Positions 1-12,700 of a stretch of 64,000 nucleotides of DNA are shown piece after piece. The position numbers and the translations under genes are program-made. Below the pieces are notes generated by a model. It made no database searches and was not told the DNA's origin. It saw only the letters and a list, made by a program, of their open reading frames with translations. The stretch lies in the NCBI GenBank assembly GCA_032622095.1, contig CP136066.1:229466961-229530960 (forward strand). The letters run 5' to 3'. Every line of letters begins with the position of its first letter. Within the stretch, counting starts at the first letter, position 1. This DNA is from Siphonodentalium dalli. Taxonomy: Eukaryota > Mollusca > Scaphopoda > Gadilida > Siphonodentaliidae.

Positions 1-704
1 TGTCTTCAACTTCGCACTCAGAAGCGAAACATCTTCAATGAAACTAGCTCTAATGTTACAGAAGGGTGACCGCTAAATTTCCAACTGTACCCCATTGCAC
101 AAGATATAAATCAAAGGTTCGCAAACATCCATGTGTACCACCCCAACCCCTTGTGTTGGAACTGTCCAACTGTTGGAAATCATATTTCATCAGGGGGACT
201 TTATGATGTTCTAACACATTCTGACAGGGAACTTTATTATATTGAATAAACAAGGCAGGTTATATATTTCTTTGTTTATAATTGTTCCTCAATAATCTAC
301 TTCACAATAGGGAGTGGTCCTAGCTTTTAAATTTCATGTTTCTTTGTGACTTTTTTGAGCTGATATCGCAATAAACATTGAATTAACTACCAGGGAGAAA
401 TTCCATGATTGTAATCAATGCGAATCAAAATTGCTCACAAAGTCATTTAAGTCGTACAATTTCGAGTTGGGACCTTCACCTGCAGTGAAAAACATTATTA
501 AGGAACGGGTTTTAACTGAGAAATATATTATTATTATTTGCACTGCTTTTTTAATGTTATTAACTACCCTGTCACAACATCAAACACTTCCCAGGTGTTG
601 TATTGGTGGAATATGATTTCTATGAAGATAGCTAAGAGTAATATTCATGACATGATCTACATGTACGTTATTGCCAAACATTTACGACACACTTCCACGC
701 ACCC
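1..704. other. No gene recognised
   Basis: AT-rich unique-looking sequence with only short chance open frames. Segments around 430-630 resemble 4930-5020 and 8750-8850 (shared CACTGCTTTT, CTACCCTGTCACAACATCAA), so parts belong to a dispersed repeat. Confidence 0.5.
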
Positions 705-708
705 TTAA

Positions 709-1155
709 CCCTTTACCCAACAGAACGGCCCTGTGCCAATGCATTCTCTTATATATGCGAGTCGACCATAGGTCGCCTCGCATATATAAGAGAATGCATT
801 GGCCTAACAATTTTTTACAATTTTAATAATTTTTTCTTGTATTATTTAACAATTTTATAATTTCACCCATACAGAGCCCCATACAAACATGAGCAGACGA
901 CATTCTTCTATATGCTTCTATATATGTGTGGGGCTCCCTGCAGGGTAATGGATGTTTTTTTATTTTATGTCCTAAAAATTGTAAGAAACATTTATTTAAA
1001 AAAAATGATAAAAAATTGTTAGGCCAATGCATTCTCTTATATAAGCGAGGCGACCTATGGTCGACTCGCATATATAAGAGAATGCATTGGCACAGGGTAT
1101 TTTAGGCTGTTGAAGCTTTATTTGGGCGTTTTTGGCCGTTTTGTTGGGTAAAGGG
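709..1155. mobile_element. TTAA-flanked MITE with two large palindromes (447 bp)
   Basis: The terminal inverted repeats are CCCTTTACCCAACAGAACGG on the left and its near-complement on the right (one mismatch), flanked by TTAA at 705-708 and 1156-1159. TTAA target duplication with CCC ends is the pattern of piggyBac-type elements. Inside are two near-perfect ~70-bp hairpins (about 734-806 and 1021-1093; arm GCCAATGCATTCTCTTATAT) in opposite orientation. No transposase is present. Confidence 0.85.
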
Positions 1156-1349
1156 TTAAGACGAACCGTGAACAGAATTGTTGTGAATTTACAAAGCCAA
1201 CATTCGTCCAATTTGTTAAGTGGAGTTGACATTGATGCATTTACCTGCATAATGCGTGCATGTATATTAGCATACCATAACGAGGGACACGATAACTCAT
1301 GTACACCGTCAACACCAAACGACAGATGTGCTTGCCGGATGGTACGTGT

Positions 1350-3640
1350 TTAGAGTGAATGCTGGGCTTCTTTTCATCCGCATCCCACTGATCATGACAG
1401 CACAGTTCATGTTGTTGCTGGGAGTGTTGTGGCGAATAAGTTATACAGGCCTGCGCACTTGTCATGTCCACGGTACAGATGAATTTGCACTGCACTTGAA
1501 CAAATGACGTGTACATAGGGTTGAGTTTCAAATTAGCTATGTCTGTATTTACCAGCTTGGCCAGGGACGTGTCTGGAGGGTCTCCGTAGGTGTGTGGCTA
1601 ATTCCATTTTGCGCTCTGCTCTATCGGGCTTTGAGTTCATACAACAGTTTCCCCACTTGCCTGGATGGTAGTTTACTCTGAATGGGTCAGTAATTTTGTG
1701 GCAACTATCCAGGACATGAGCATAATCCGTAATAATTCACAGTTAGTCCATATTTTAACATCAGTTACTTCAAATGTCAATGTATTAACTTCTCTCTCGT
1801 TCTTCCCCTCTCTCGCTATCTATCTAAATCAAATCTTCCATCCACTGTTGTCATTCAAAATATCTCTCTTGTGGAATGCCTGGGCAATCTGGCCTCGGTA
1901 AGATGACATCGGTGATGTGTTTGGCGGGTGGTACGTGTTTAAGTTTGGGCTTCTTTTCATCCGCATCCCACTGATCCTGACAGCCCATGTCATGTTGTGG
2001 ATGCCACACCCCACTGATAATGACAGCCCAGGTCATGTTGTGGATAACGCATCCCACTGATCCTGACAGCCCAGACCATGTTGTGGATGCCGCATCCCAC
2101 TGATCCTGACAGCCCAGGTCATGTTGTGGATGCCGCATCCCACCGGTCATGACAGCCCAGGTCATGGTGTGGATGCCGCATCCCACCGGTCCTGACAGCC
2201 CAGGTCATGTTGTGGATGCCGCATCCCACCGGTCATGACAGCCCAGGTCATGTTGTGGATGCCGCATCCCACCGGTCATGACAGCCAAGGTCTTGTTGTG
2301 GATGCCGCATCCCACCGGCCCTGACAGCCCAGGCCATGTTGTGTATGCCGCATCCCACCGGTCCTGACAGCCCAGGTCATGTTGTGGATGCCGCATCCCA
2401 CCGGTACTGACAGCCCAGGTCATGTTGTGGATGCCGCATCCCACCGGTCCTGACAGCCCAGGTCATGTTGTGGATGCCACAGCCCACCGGTCCTGACAGC
2501 CCAGGTCATGTTGTGGATGCGAGTGTTGTGGCGAATATGTTATATAGGCCTGCGCTTTTGTCATTTCCACGGTTCAGATGAATTTGCACTGCACTTGAAC
2601 ATATGGCGTGTACACAGATTGAGTTCAAATTAGCCATGTCGGTATTTAAAAGCTTGGTCAGGGACACAGCTAGAGGGTGTCCGTATGTTGGTGTCCACCG
2701 TGGAATTTCCAACGCCCCCCCCCCCCCAATTAAACTGAACCAAACATACAAGTTTGCATAATTCCATTTTACGCCCTTCTCTATCGGACTTTGAGTTCCT
2801 ACAACGGTTTCCCCACTTGCCTGGATGGTATTTTACTCTGAATGGGTCAGTAATTTTGTGGCATCTATCCAGGACATGAGCATAATCCGTAAAAATTCAC
2901 ATTTAGTCCATATTTTAACATCAGTTACCTCAAAAGTCAACGTATTAACTTCTCTCTTTCGTTCTTCCCACTCTCTCGCTATCTATCTAAAACAAATATT
3001 ACATCCCCTGTTGTCATTCAAATATCTCTCTTGTGGAATGCCTGCATCAGTAAGATGACCTCGGTGATGTGTTTACCGGATGGTACCTGTTTATGCTGGG
3101 CTTCTTCCATCGCATTCCAGTGATACTGACAATCCAGGTCATGTTGTGGATGCCGCATCACATCGGTCCTGACAGCCCAGGTCATGTTGTGGATACGAGT
3201 GTTGTGGCGAATATGTTATACAGGCCTACGCTTTTGTCATTTCCACAGTACAGATGAATTTGCACTGCACTTGAACATATGGCATGTACACAGGGTTGAG
3301 TTTGAGTTCAAATTATCCATGTCTGTATTTAACAGCTTGGTCAGGGACACAGCTAGAGGGTCTCCGTATGTTGGTGTCCACCATGGAATTTCCAACGCCC
3401 CCCAATTAAACTGAACCAAACATACAAGTTTGCATAATTCCATTTTACACCGTTCTCCATCGGGCTTTGAGTTCCTACAACGGTTTCCCAACTTGCTTGG
3501 ATGGTATTTTACTCTGAATGGGTCAGTAATTTTGTGGCAACTATCCAGGACATGAGCATAATCCGTAATAATTCACATTTAGTCCATATTTTAAATTCAG
3601 TTATCCCGAAAGTCATCACTCATCAACGTATTACCTTCTC
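1350..3640. repeat. Three diverged direct copies of a ~0.7-1.1 kb block
   Basis: The landmark GAATGGGTCAGTAATTTTGT occurs near 1680, 2840 and 3516, and the landmark TACAGATGAATTTGCACTGC or a close variant near 1474, 2570 and 3249. The copies differ by substitutions and by the minisatellite content of the first. The short open frames in each copy are not conserved as proteins. Confidence 0.85.
1985..2520. repeat. 43-bp minisatellite, about 13 copies
   Basis: The unit contains CATGTTGTGGATGCCGCATC followed by CCACCGGTCCTGACAGCCCAGGT. Copies start near 1990, 2034, 2078, 2121, 2164 and every 43 bp to about 2508. Because 43 is not a multiple of 3, the apparent open frames (2205-2444 minus and others) cycle through three translations and are not genes. 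A two-copy remnant lies at 3110-3195. Confidence 0.93.
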
Positions 3641-3654
3641 GCTCGTTTCTATGA

Positions 3655-4440
3655 CGCATTATGTTGTGTTATTATTGTTGCTACTCTGTGTTATACTTGT
3701 TGCTAGTATGTGTTATGCTTGTTGATACTAGTATGACGTGTTATGCTTGTTGCTATGACGTGTTATGCTTGTTGCTAGGCTGTGTTATGCTTGTTGATAG
3801 GCTGTGTTATTATTGTATCCTGTGTTATGCTTGTTGCTAGTATGTGTTATGCTTGTTGCTAGTATGTGTTATGCTTGTTTCTAGTCTGTGTTATGCTTGT
3901 TACTAGGCCGTGTTATGCTTGTTGCTACTGTTAGCTTGGCTTGTCTGCGTTATGATTGTTGGTGTGACGTATTATGCTTATTGATATGCTGTGTTATGTT
4001 TGTTGTTGGGCTGTGTTATGCTTGTTGATAGTCTGTGTTATGCTTGTTTGAATGACGTGTTATGCTTGTTGATAGGCTGTGTTATGCTTGTTGCTAGTCT
4101 GTGTTATGCGTGCTGCCATGACGTGTTATGCTTGTTGTTAGGCTGTGTTATGCTTGTTGACAGGCTGTCTTATTCATGTTGCTATTCTGTATTCTGTGTT
4201 ATGCTTGTTGATAGTGTGTGTTATGCTTGTTGCTACTAGTATGACGTGCTATGCTTGTTGCTAGGCCGTGGTATGCTTGTTGTTAGTCTGTGTTATGCTT
4301 GTTGTTACTATGCTATGATTGGCTAGTCTGCGTTATGTTTGTTGTTATGACGTGTTATGTTTGTTGCTAGGCTGCGTTATGTTTGTGATGGGCTCTGCTA
4401 TGATTGTTGCTAGTCTGTGTTGTGGTTGTTGTTATGACTT
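3655..4440. repeat. ~22-bp minisatellite (TGTTATGCTTGTTGCTAGGC)
   Basis: Roughly 35 imperfect copies with units of 20-26 bp and frequent substitutions. The + strand frames rich in CYAC/LLGCV are a by-product of the repeat. Confidence 0.9.
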
Positions 4441-4479
4441 ATATTGCTATCCGACTCAACATTTGGTATGTAGGCCTAA

Positions 4480-4810
4480 TTTGATCCCGGGAACCGGGCT
4501 CATATACGCTCATATTGGCATGTTTCTGGACCGGTTGAACAATAGTTTGTCCAGACGCTGTATATCCTGCACAAAGAAATCCCTAAATAGCCCGGACGAA
4601 GTCGGCACATCAGCTAGGAGATATATATTTTTAATTTTTTTGTAATTACATTTTTTAAATGAAAAAAAACTAATGCCGTTATAACATCCGCCAGTGTAAC
4701 CCGAGTCACCACACCAAATTTGTTTGAAATCGTTCCAGGGGTCTTGGAGAAAAATCCGGACATACAGACAGACAGAGAGACGGACATACATATCCTACCC
4801 TTATATATAT
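4480..4810. repeat. Dispersed repeat with ACAGACAGACAG tail (SINE- or MITE-like)
   Basis: It contains CACACCAAATTTGTTTGAAA, then TCGTTCCAGGGGTCTTGGAG and a CAGACAGACAGAGAGACGG tail. Related wording (a CACCAAATTTGG-type string) appears in the 2.08-kb element at 44648. I see no coding potential. Confidence 0.45.
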
Positions 4811-5029
4811 TGTGGATTTTCGCGATGCATGCCACGTGGGATGCAATTGTATTTTTTATTTTCTCTTGCATGATAAGCCGAGAAATCCCTATTTTGCTCA
4901 AATTCGCTCCATAATCACGTATACTAGACACATTTCGCGTAATTGCTCACACAGTCAATTAAATCATAATATTTCCAGTTGGGACATTCACCTATATTAT
5001 TAAGGAACTGGTAAGAAATAAGAACTGCA

Positions 5030-5260
5030 CTGTTAGAAAAAAGACCGTCACTTTAACCGTCTGAGACCGCGCAACATCGCTGCCAACCTTTAACCGTTAA
5101 ACATACGGTCAGGCCGTTTAAGTGACTGGCAGACCGTAACCAGTAACTGTCAGACCGTTGTATTTTTTACGGTTCAACACCGTTTAATTAATATCAAGAC
5201 CGTAACTAATAAAGGTCAGACCAATGGTATTTTTCATGGGTCAACACCAATTTTTTGCTC
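5030..5260. repeat. Degenerate ACCGT-rich repeat
   Basis: Repeated GACCGT / ACGGT words spaced about 15-40 bp (GAGACCGCGC, AGACCGTAAC, CAGACCGTTG). A related 50-bp tandem lies at 8626-8740. No gene seen. Confidence 0.5.
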
Positions 5261-5865
5261 TTAAGTTGCTAATTTACCATAGAATTATCCAGCTTCCCAT
5301 GGTGACAATATGATTTCCCGGTAGGAATTACGATTCATATGTTTTTGAATGGTGGAAACTAGTATTATTCGTAACAGAAAAATACATCTTAGTTCTTATG
5401 TTACGATCATAGTTTTGATGAAATGTAAATCCTCAATGCATAAAGTGATAGACAATACTTATGAAACTTTGCAGTTTGCAGAGGATCAAGCTTGTTATCT
5501 GCCTCGCATAATTTACTCCGGAAAATTGATGCGCACGCGTAATGTGTTCGCCATTCACTAACTACTGTATAAATATGGCTGTAAGTAAAAAACGATACTA
5601 GTAATAGCTGATAATCCAACCCAATGAAACCCATCACTATTCAGTTATGAGTAATACTAATTTCATCCATTCTAAAACATGAATCGGCATGCCATTTTAA
5701 GCCATAAAAAGAACATAGCTTCACAGTTAAAACTCAAATTTATGTACATGTAAAAGTAAAATATCTTAATGCCATACTTTTTGGTAACATGTAAGGCGTG
5801 AAATTGTCCAGTCACTTGTAAACACAGTTTTTGTTTTAATAGGTGAATCCGTACATCATGACAAC

Positions 5866-6356
5866 ACAGTACCAGTCAGAAGAAGTGGTATTTTTAGGCG
5901 CACCTTTATTGCAATATTGAGCGTGCTTAAATTAGAAAAAAGGGGTGATTAGCACACTACCAAAAATATGTCGCGCTTATTATTGAAATATTGAACGCAA
6001 AATATTGCGATACTAAGCAGGCTAAATTTCATACACACCCGATAGTGTTATAATTATATTAGATACATACTGTGCATATAGTGTACATATAGTGTACACA
6101 TAGCATTTACAACTATAATTATATACATATCTAAAACATTGTGTCTATTTATACAATAGACAATATAGAAGAAGCAATAATTTGATTTAAATGTCACAAT
6201 TTTGAGCGAAAGATGTCGCAATGTTAAGCGCAAAATATTGAGATATTAAGCGCAAAATATTGTAATAATATTACAAGCGACATGCTTATAAGTGTTTCCA
6301 CTTGCAATATTATTGCGATATTGGGCGCGAAAATAGCTTCTTTTGACTGGTACTGT
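5866..6356. mobile_element. MITE with ACAGTACCAGTCA termini (491 bp)
   Basis: The left end ACAGTACCAGTCAGAAGAAG matches the complement of the right end (CTTCTTTTGACTGGTACTGT) with one mismatch over 20 bp. The interior is AT-rich with recurrent GCGCAAAATATTGCGAT-type words and no open frame. Confidence 0.75.
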
Positions 6357-8250
6357 ATATCAATAACAGCTAGTTGGGATTTGAACCTTCAAGATAACAG
6401 CAGCTCCCATAATAACTGTGCGCGATGACTTGGCGACAATGTTCTCCTGTAGTCGCACATTTTCCATTAATTTTTAAAGCATGATGCATCAAACTGTATA
6501 CTGGTATCACGACACTTAGTATCAATATCAGTGAGTCAGCCAAATAAAGTTTGATAAGAACATCCAACCAATAGTGTACTCCCGGTAAATTGTCGTAATA
6601 ACTCGACGATAACATGGCGAATGATGGCAATGTCTCATATCCACACGTTTCAATGAAAATTGATGAACACGGGATGAATTTGTCCGTGTAATTGTAAGTT
6701 TGGAATTGTAGATATGTGATCATCCGTCACTGCGCGGTGTCAGTTCATTGTTTACGGTGTTGACATTGAAGCTCTTGTGAATTACATGTATATCCTCTCT
6801 TGTAAATGTACATGCATGTGCTTTGAAACAATCAGATTCAGAACACTGTCAACTGGATAGTCAACATTCTAATAGTGATAGCTGCTCTTTGAGTCGATGT
6901 TGTTATTATTGTCGCTATTGGTTGACATCGAAGCTCGTGTCAATTGTACCTGTATCCACTTGTGTCAGTAAATGTGTCAGTCTTTTGATACTAAGTCACA
7001 ACACTGTCAATTTCAACATCAACACCGAGTCGAATGAAGTCAGACCCGGATCACGCCATGATTGACATGAATCTCTACTCTCGAATTAGTGGAAATTGTC
7101 AATGATTAACTCTTTCACTTCCACTCAGCACCACAGACGGATTCCCCACTGCCAAGCATACAATACATGTATACAATGTATAGAATACATTATGTGTGTA
7201 TAATAAGTAACATAGGGTATCTCAAGTATCGCTTGGAATAATGTGTTGAAACTTCATATGTGATTAGACATAGGCATCGCAAGTTCATAACAACTCATGC
7301 CACCACCATAGAGGTCACGCGACCTTGGCGGCCATCTTGGTTTACACACTAATGACTGTGTTTGATGCCTATTCATGCATATATGGGTATATATGGGTGC
7401 TATCGAAGCAGAAAATTGCCAGAAATTGGTCATTCTCAACATTTATTTCTCACATTAATTGTCATATTTCAGGGAGGGACCCATACCCATACAAAATGTG
7501 CTATATATACCCAAATTTGAATAGGTCACGTGACCGTGGTGGTTACCATGAACATATGCGTGAGTGGTCACATATACCATGTACACACATGTATAGGTGC
7601 AGGTATTGCATTAACATTTCAATATATCGTAAATGTCTGACTTCTGTTGTTGGACCATATAGACATGTTGATATGTTGGAACCACATAGGCCACCGCAAA
7701 TTGGTCACATGACCTTGGTGGCCATCTTGGATCTACATATAACACTAGTATGGCTGTATGTTTTGGGTATTTTCCGACTTCATCATGTTATAAGCATTTG
7801 ATGAACATATCATATTGGGTAGGTTGTTGTATTTGAGTTTCCATTTTATATTATTGGTAAAAATGTGATAGCTAGAGATACACACATGACCTATGAAAAG
7901 ACCACGTGACCATGACATCACCAAGTGCCCTTATATAACGGTTCGCGTTATATAGTCCTATATACAGAGAATGCCACTTATCTGCACAATCTCACACGTT
8001 TCCTAGAGTTATATAGTCTGATACTTATAAAAATGTCATGTGTGTGCCCACCACTGGAACTCATATGCGTCATATTCACTGGACGGCCATATTTACACCA
8101 CATGTACCCATCCTGCTGTCAGCATGTACCCGATTTCGACTCAAGTCGCTATCGGCAGTGTATGGGTAATTCGACGGTAGTCGCGATCGGCAGTGAAAGA
8201 GTTAAGCCGGTTTTCGCAGAATTGAAACTTGTCCGGTTATCAAAGGAACC
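6357..8250. other. No gene recognised; diffuse repeats
   Basis: Short chance open frames only. The word GGTCACGTGACCTTGGTGGC or close variants, followed by CATCTTGG, recurs at about 7310, 7525 and 7705 in a loose ~200-bp period, suggesting an old tandem repeat. Similar GGCGGCCATTTTGG words occur at 21285 and 29570-29790. Confidence 0.45.
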
Positions 8251-8619
8251 GAAATAAGACTGTCTTAACAACTGTCCACAATCGAAAAGGTAACAGTTTC
8301 CCAAAAAAATAATAGTTTGCGATCAACAATAAATGGCGAAGAAATTAGCTGAGTGCTAAAGCGGAAACTTAACCCCGGAATGAGAATAACGTATGGTAAC
8401 GTACTCATGATAATTCGTATGGACCCGCATAACACAGAATGAATGCCGGATTAATAATACATATTAAATATCAGCAGAGTAAGATTCAGTCATACTGTAT
8501 GGAGTAATTGCCGTATATAATATGGTCGCCGAAAAATATACTATTGAATTTTTACGGCATGACTTTGAATCACGAAAATATTTAATTTAGACAATTTTCA
8601 TGAGCACATAAAATAATGG

Positions 8620-8742
8620 TAAAAAACCGTCAAACTGATGAAACGGTATGGGACCGTCGATTATTACGGCCCGAAACCGTCGAACTGATGAAACGGTATG
8701 GGACCGTCGATTATTACGGCTCGAAACCGTCGAACCGACATT
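8620..8742. repeat. 50-bp tandem repeat, ~2.4 copies
   Basis: Units contain AAACCGTCGAACTGATGAAA followed by CGGTATGGGACCGTCGATTA. The open frame over it (8616-8840) exists because the repeat lacks stops in that frame; it is not supported as a gene. Confidence 0.85.
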
Positions 8743-9014
8743 ATTTTCTAACGGAGTATATTACTTGCACTGCTTTTCAATGTCATAAACTACCCTGTCA
8801 CAACATCAACAAGTTCCCAGGTTTCGTACTGGTGGGCTAAGAATAGAGATTCATTGCATGATCTACGTTAATAGAGACCTTTCGCATTTTGAACGACGAC
8901 GGGTAATTATTACGAATTTTATTTCCAAAAAACCTTTTCGCAGAATTGACGACTACGAGTCCGTCTGTGAGACAATCGTGACGTCACTCGCAGTAATTAT
9001 GATGTTATCAGGTC

Positions 9015-9428
9015 ATATCAAATCCAGTCTTAAGTCGGGATTTTTTCACCCTGTGCCAATGCATTCTCTTATATATGCGAGTCGAACATAGGTCGCCTCG
9101 CATATATAAGAGAATGCATTGGCCTAACAATTTTTTACAATTTTAATAATTTTTGCTTGTATTCTTTAACAATTTTATAATTTCACCCATACAGAGCCCC
9201 AGACAAACATGAGCAGACGACACTCTTCTATATGTTTCTATATATATGTGGGGCTCCCTGCAGGGTAATGGATGTTTTATATTTTATGTCCTAAAAATTG
9301 TAAGAAACATTTATTTAAAAAAAATGATAACAAATTGTTAGGCCAATGCATTCTCTTATATATGCGAGGCGACCAATGGTCGACTCGCATATATAAGAGA
9401 ATGCATTGGCACAGGGTAAAAAAAATCC
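9015..9428. mobile_element. Hairpin MITE, ~0.4 kb
   Basis: Contains two ~70-bp palindromes (about 9056-9123 and 9341-9411), ends GGGATTTTTTCACCCTGTGC and its complement, and an inner hairpin (GAGCCCCAGACAAACATGAG ... GTGGGGCTCCCTGC). The left flank ATATCAAATCCAGTCTTAAG matches the complement of the end at 23939, so the family extends to about 9015. It lies about 280 nt upstream of exon 1. Confidence 0.8.
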
Positions 9429-9706
9429 CTATGTGTTTGGCAAGATTCTCGCAGAAGTACAATCCAGGCGGGGGGGGGGGGGGGACTAAACGTCAACATG
9501 AAAACAAACATAGTCCACCTGTTATTGATACACATTGAAATGTGATTTGCCGCTATACACAGGAAGTGATCACCGAGAGGGTAATGTTATTGTGTTATAC
9601 ATCGCCTTGGGACAGGCGATTGCTATAACGTTCTAGGCCATGGAAATTGCCCGCTATTTAACGGGGAAGTATGTTATAAACAAATGTATCTGTCGTCTCC
9701 TTCCAG

Positions 9707-9763
9707 GTTTGCTGCATGTTATCCATGTCTCAGTTGCTCAACAATATTCCCCTCAAATCCAAG
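9707..9763 (+). CDS. Exon 1 of those identified: probable end of signal peptide
   Basis: The acceptor is a pyrimidine-rich tract ending TTCCAG and the donor is AAG|GTGAGTA. In the frame demanded by the next exons it reads LLHVIHVSVAQQYSPQIQ. This is a hydrophobic run followed by a small-x-small SVA site before QQ, as at a signal-peptidase cleavage point. The other two frames are rejected because they do not join to downstream open frames: the phase-0 reading meets TAG in exon 2. No Met occurs in the chosen frame, so at least one upstream coding exon is missing. The sequence at its 3' end (AAATCCAAG|GTGAGT) is the founder of the minisatellite that follows, which supports its being a real junction. 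Confidence 0.6.
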
Positions 9764-12700
9764 GTGAGTATTAAATCAAATCCAAGGTGAGCGTTAAAAT
9801 CAAATCCAAGGTGAGTCTTAAATCAAATCCAAGGTGAGTGTTAAAATCAAATCCAAGGTGAGTGTTAAAATCAAATCCAAGCTGAGTGTTAAAATCAAAT
9901 CAAAGGTGGGCGTTAAAATCAAATCCAAGGTGAGTGTGTTAAATCAAATCCAAGCTGAGTGTTAAAATCAAATCCAAGGTGAGTGTGTTAAATCAAATCC
10001 AAGGTGAGTGTTAAAATCAAATCCAAGGTGAGTCTTAAATCAAGTCCAATGTGAGTGTTAAATCAAATCCAAGGTGAGAGTTAACATCAAATCCAAGGTG
10101 AGTATTAAATCAAATCCAAGGTGAGTGTTAAATCAAGTCCAATGTGAGTGTTAAATCAAATCCAAGGTGAGTGTTAAATCAAATCCAAGCTGAGTGTTAA
10201 AATCAAATCAAAGGTGGGCGTTAAAATCAAATCCAAGGTGAGAGTTAAATCAAGTCCAATGTGAGTGTTAAATCAAATCCAAGGTGAGTGTTAAATCAAG
10301 TCCAATGTGAGTGTTAAATCAAATCCAAGGTGAGCGTTAAAATCAAATCCAAGGTGAGTCTTAAATCAAATCCAAGCTGAGTGTTAAAATCAAATCAAAG
10401 GTGGGCGTTAAAATCAAATCCAAGGTGAGAGTTAAATCAAGTCCAATGTGAGTGTTAAATCAAATCCAAGGTGAGTGTTAAATCAAATCCAAGGTGAGAG
10501 TTAACATCAAATCCAAGGTGAGTATTAAATCAAGTCCAATGTGAGTGTTAAATCAAATCCAAGGTGAGTGTTAAATCAAATCCAAGGTGATTGTTAAATC
10601 AAATTCAATGTGAGTGTTAAATTCAAATTCAAGGTGAGTGTTAAATCAAATCCAAGGTGAGTGTTAAAATCAAATCCAAGGTGAGTGTTAAAATCAAATC
10701 CAAGGTGAGTGTTAAATCAAATTCAATGTGAGTGTTAAATTCAAATTCAAGGTGAGTGTTAAATCAAATCGAAGGTGAGTGTTACATCACATCCAAGGTA
10801 TGTTAAATCAAATTCAAGGTGAGTATTAAAATCAAACCCAAGGTGATTGTTAAATCAAATCCAAGGTGAGTGTTAAATCAAATCCAAGGTTTGTTAAATC
10901 AAATTCAATGTGAGTGTTAATATCAAATTCAAGGTGAGTGATAAAATCAAATTCAAGGTAAGTGTTCAAATCAAATCCCAGGATATTATTAATTCAAATC
11001 CCAGTATTAAACAACATGTAAATTCAGCTACTTGTAAATCATATCAACAAAATTCTCATCAAATCGAAGGTGAGTGTTTAAAATATAAACATAAATCAGC
11101 TACTTGTAAATCATGTCAACAATATTCTCATAAAATCGAAGGTGAGTGTTAAACAACATGTACAGTCAGGTACTTGTAAATCAGATCAACAATATTCTCA
11201 TCAAATCGAAGATGAGAGTTAAAAATAAAAAACATAAAGCAGCTGCTTGTACATCATGTCAACAATATTCACATAACATCCAAGACAAATGTCAACTAAA
11301 TACAAAGCATGTTTAAACAGTATTCATCTCAAATCCAAATCTGGTATTACACTGTATGTAAATCGTGTTTCAACAATATTAACATAAAATCCAAGACAAA
11401 TTTTATGTCAACTAAATACAAAGCATGTTTCAACAGTATTCATCTCAAATAGATTCAGCAGTAGTTACCCAGACATCCCAACTCATTCAATTTGGTGTAA
11501 GCAATATTTATTCCCAAAACAAAACCGATTAATATTTTAACAACATGGATGATAGTACATAAGATAGTACATAAGATAGTACATAAGATAGTACATAAGA
11601 TAGTATAGTACATAAGATAGTACATAAGATAGTACATAAGATAGCATAGTTAATGTTGTATGTGTTCCCGGATCTATGATGAACTTCCTTTCCCCAGTGA
11701 TTGTAATGATAGGGTTAATTGTATAAATACGCACAGTACGTGGGAGATGTAAATGATATAGTATAAGAACACACAAGCATAAGTAACAAGATAATATTCT
11801 TAATTGGTTATATTTACACACTAAGTGTTGTCATCACTAAATCCAGCATTCTGATTGGTCGGCGCCCACGTGGCTAGTTGCAGTTATTTCTCGGTGAATG
11901 CGCAACGCCTCATAACACCAAGCTAATAACACAATCGATACGTCATTAGGTTTGGAAAGACGAACGCGTAATGTTTTGGGCGCATTTGGACTCGCGCAGG
12001 ACTGACTTAATACATCATCGGGTTTCAATATGAAGAGAAATTGTTCCTATTAACTTTTGCCAAGGGTGCTATTGGGTATTTTGGGGTGATCTTCTCACGA
12101 TACACTTTTCGATTTAAATAAATTTACAAAAGTGGCTTTTTCGCTAAATGTATATACAATATAAGGATTAACTGTCATGTGGACTATTTTTATGGAGATG
12201 TAACGGTGAGGTAAGTGGTCATAACTTGTATGTAAAACCCTTCGGGTTTTACACAAGTTATGTCCACTTACCTCACCGTTACATATCCATACAAACAGTC
12301 CACATGACAGTTAATCCTTATATGACTGGTAGCAACCATTGTATATATGAGGAAGGATCAAACCATTCTACAGTAAACAATAGTTTGGTACACGTCATAG
12401 ACAAGGGTATCATGATAGCTCAGTGGTCAATACTATGAAACTTTTTCTTTGTAAGAATCTACAATTGTTTGTAAGAAATAACAATTTATCATTCCGCCAA
12501 TACTATGAACCTACGATTACAAACATAAATCACAAATAGTACGTGTTCTTTGTATTTACAAATATCTCCAATCACAAAGAATGGGTGAGTACTGTGAAAC
12601 ATAATTTTTCAGTTTTCACACCCTTAACCCGGATAATATATCTATCTATGATACGCAGGGACGTGGGAACAAGGGGTCGATTTACCCCCTCGTGAAAATA

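Noticed and set aside
734-806. Possible microRNA precursor from the ~70-bp perfect hairpin
   Set aside because: The hairpin is nearly perfect, multi-copy and inside MITEs. Without small-RNA reads, a transposon hairpin is the simpler reading.
3501-3725. Hydrophobic Leu-rich frame that could pass for a signal peptide of the main gene
   Set aside because: It lies in the triplicated block and the 22-bp minisatellite, and I could not find a donor that would join it in the required phase.
6823-8257. Plus-strand open frames of 80-158 codons
   Set aside because: Composition matches the AT-rich surroundings, they contain loose repeats, and no splice sites or domains support them.
9752-10985. CRISPR-like array
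   Set aside because: Units are head-to-tail with no unique spacers, in an animal genome; it is a minisatellite derived from a splice junction.
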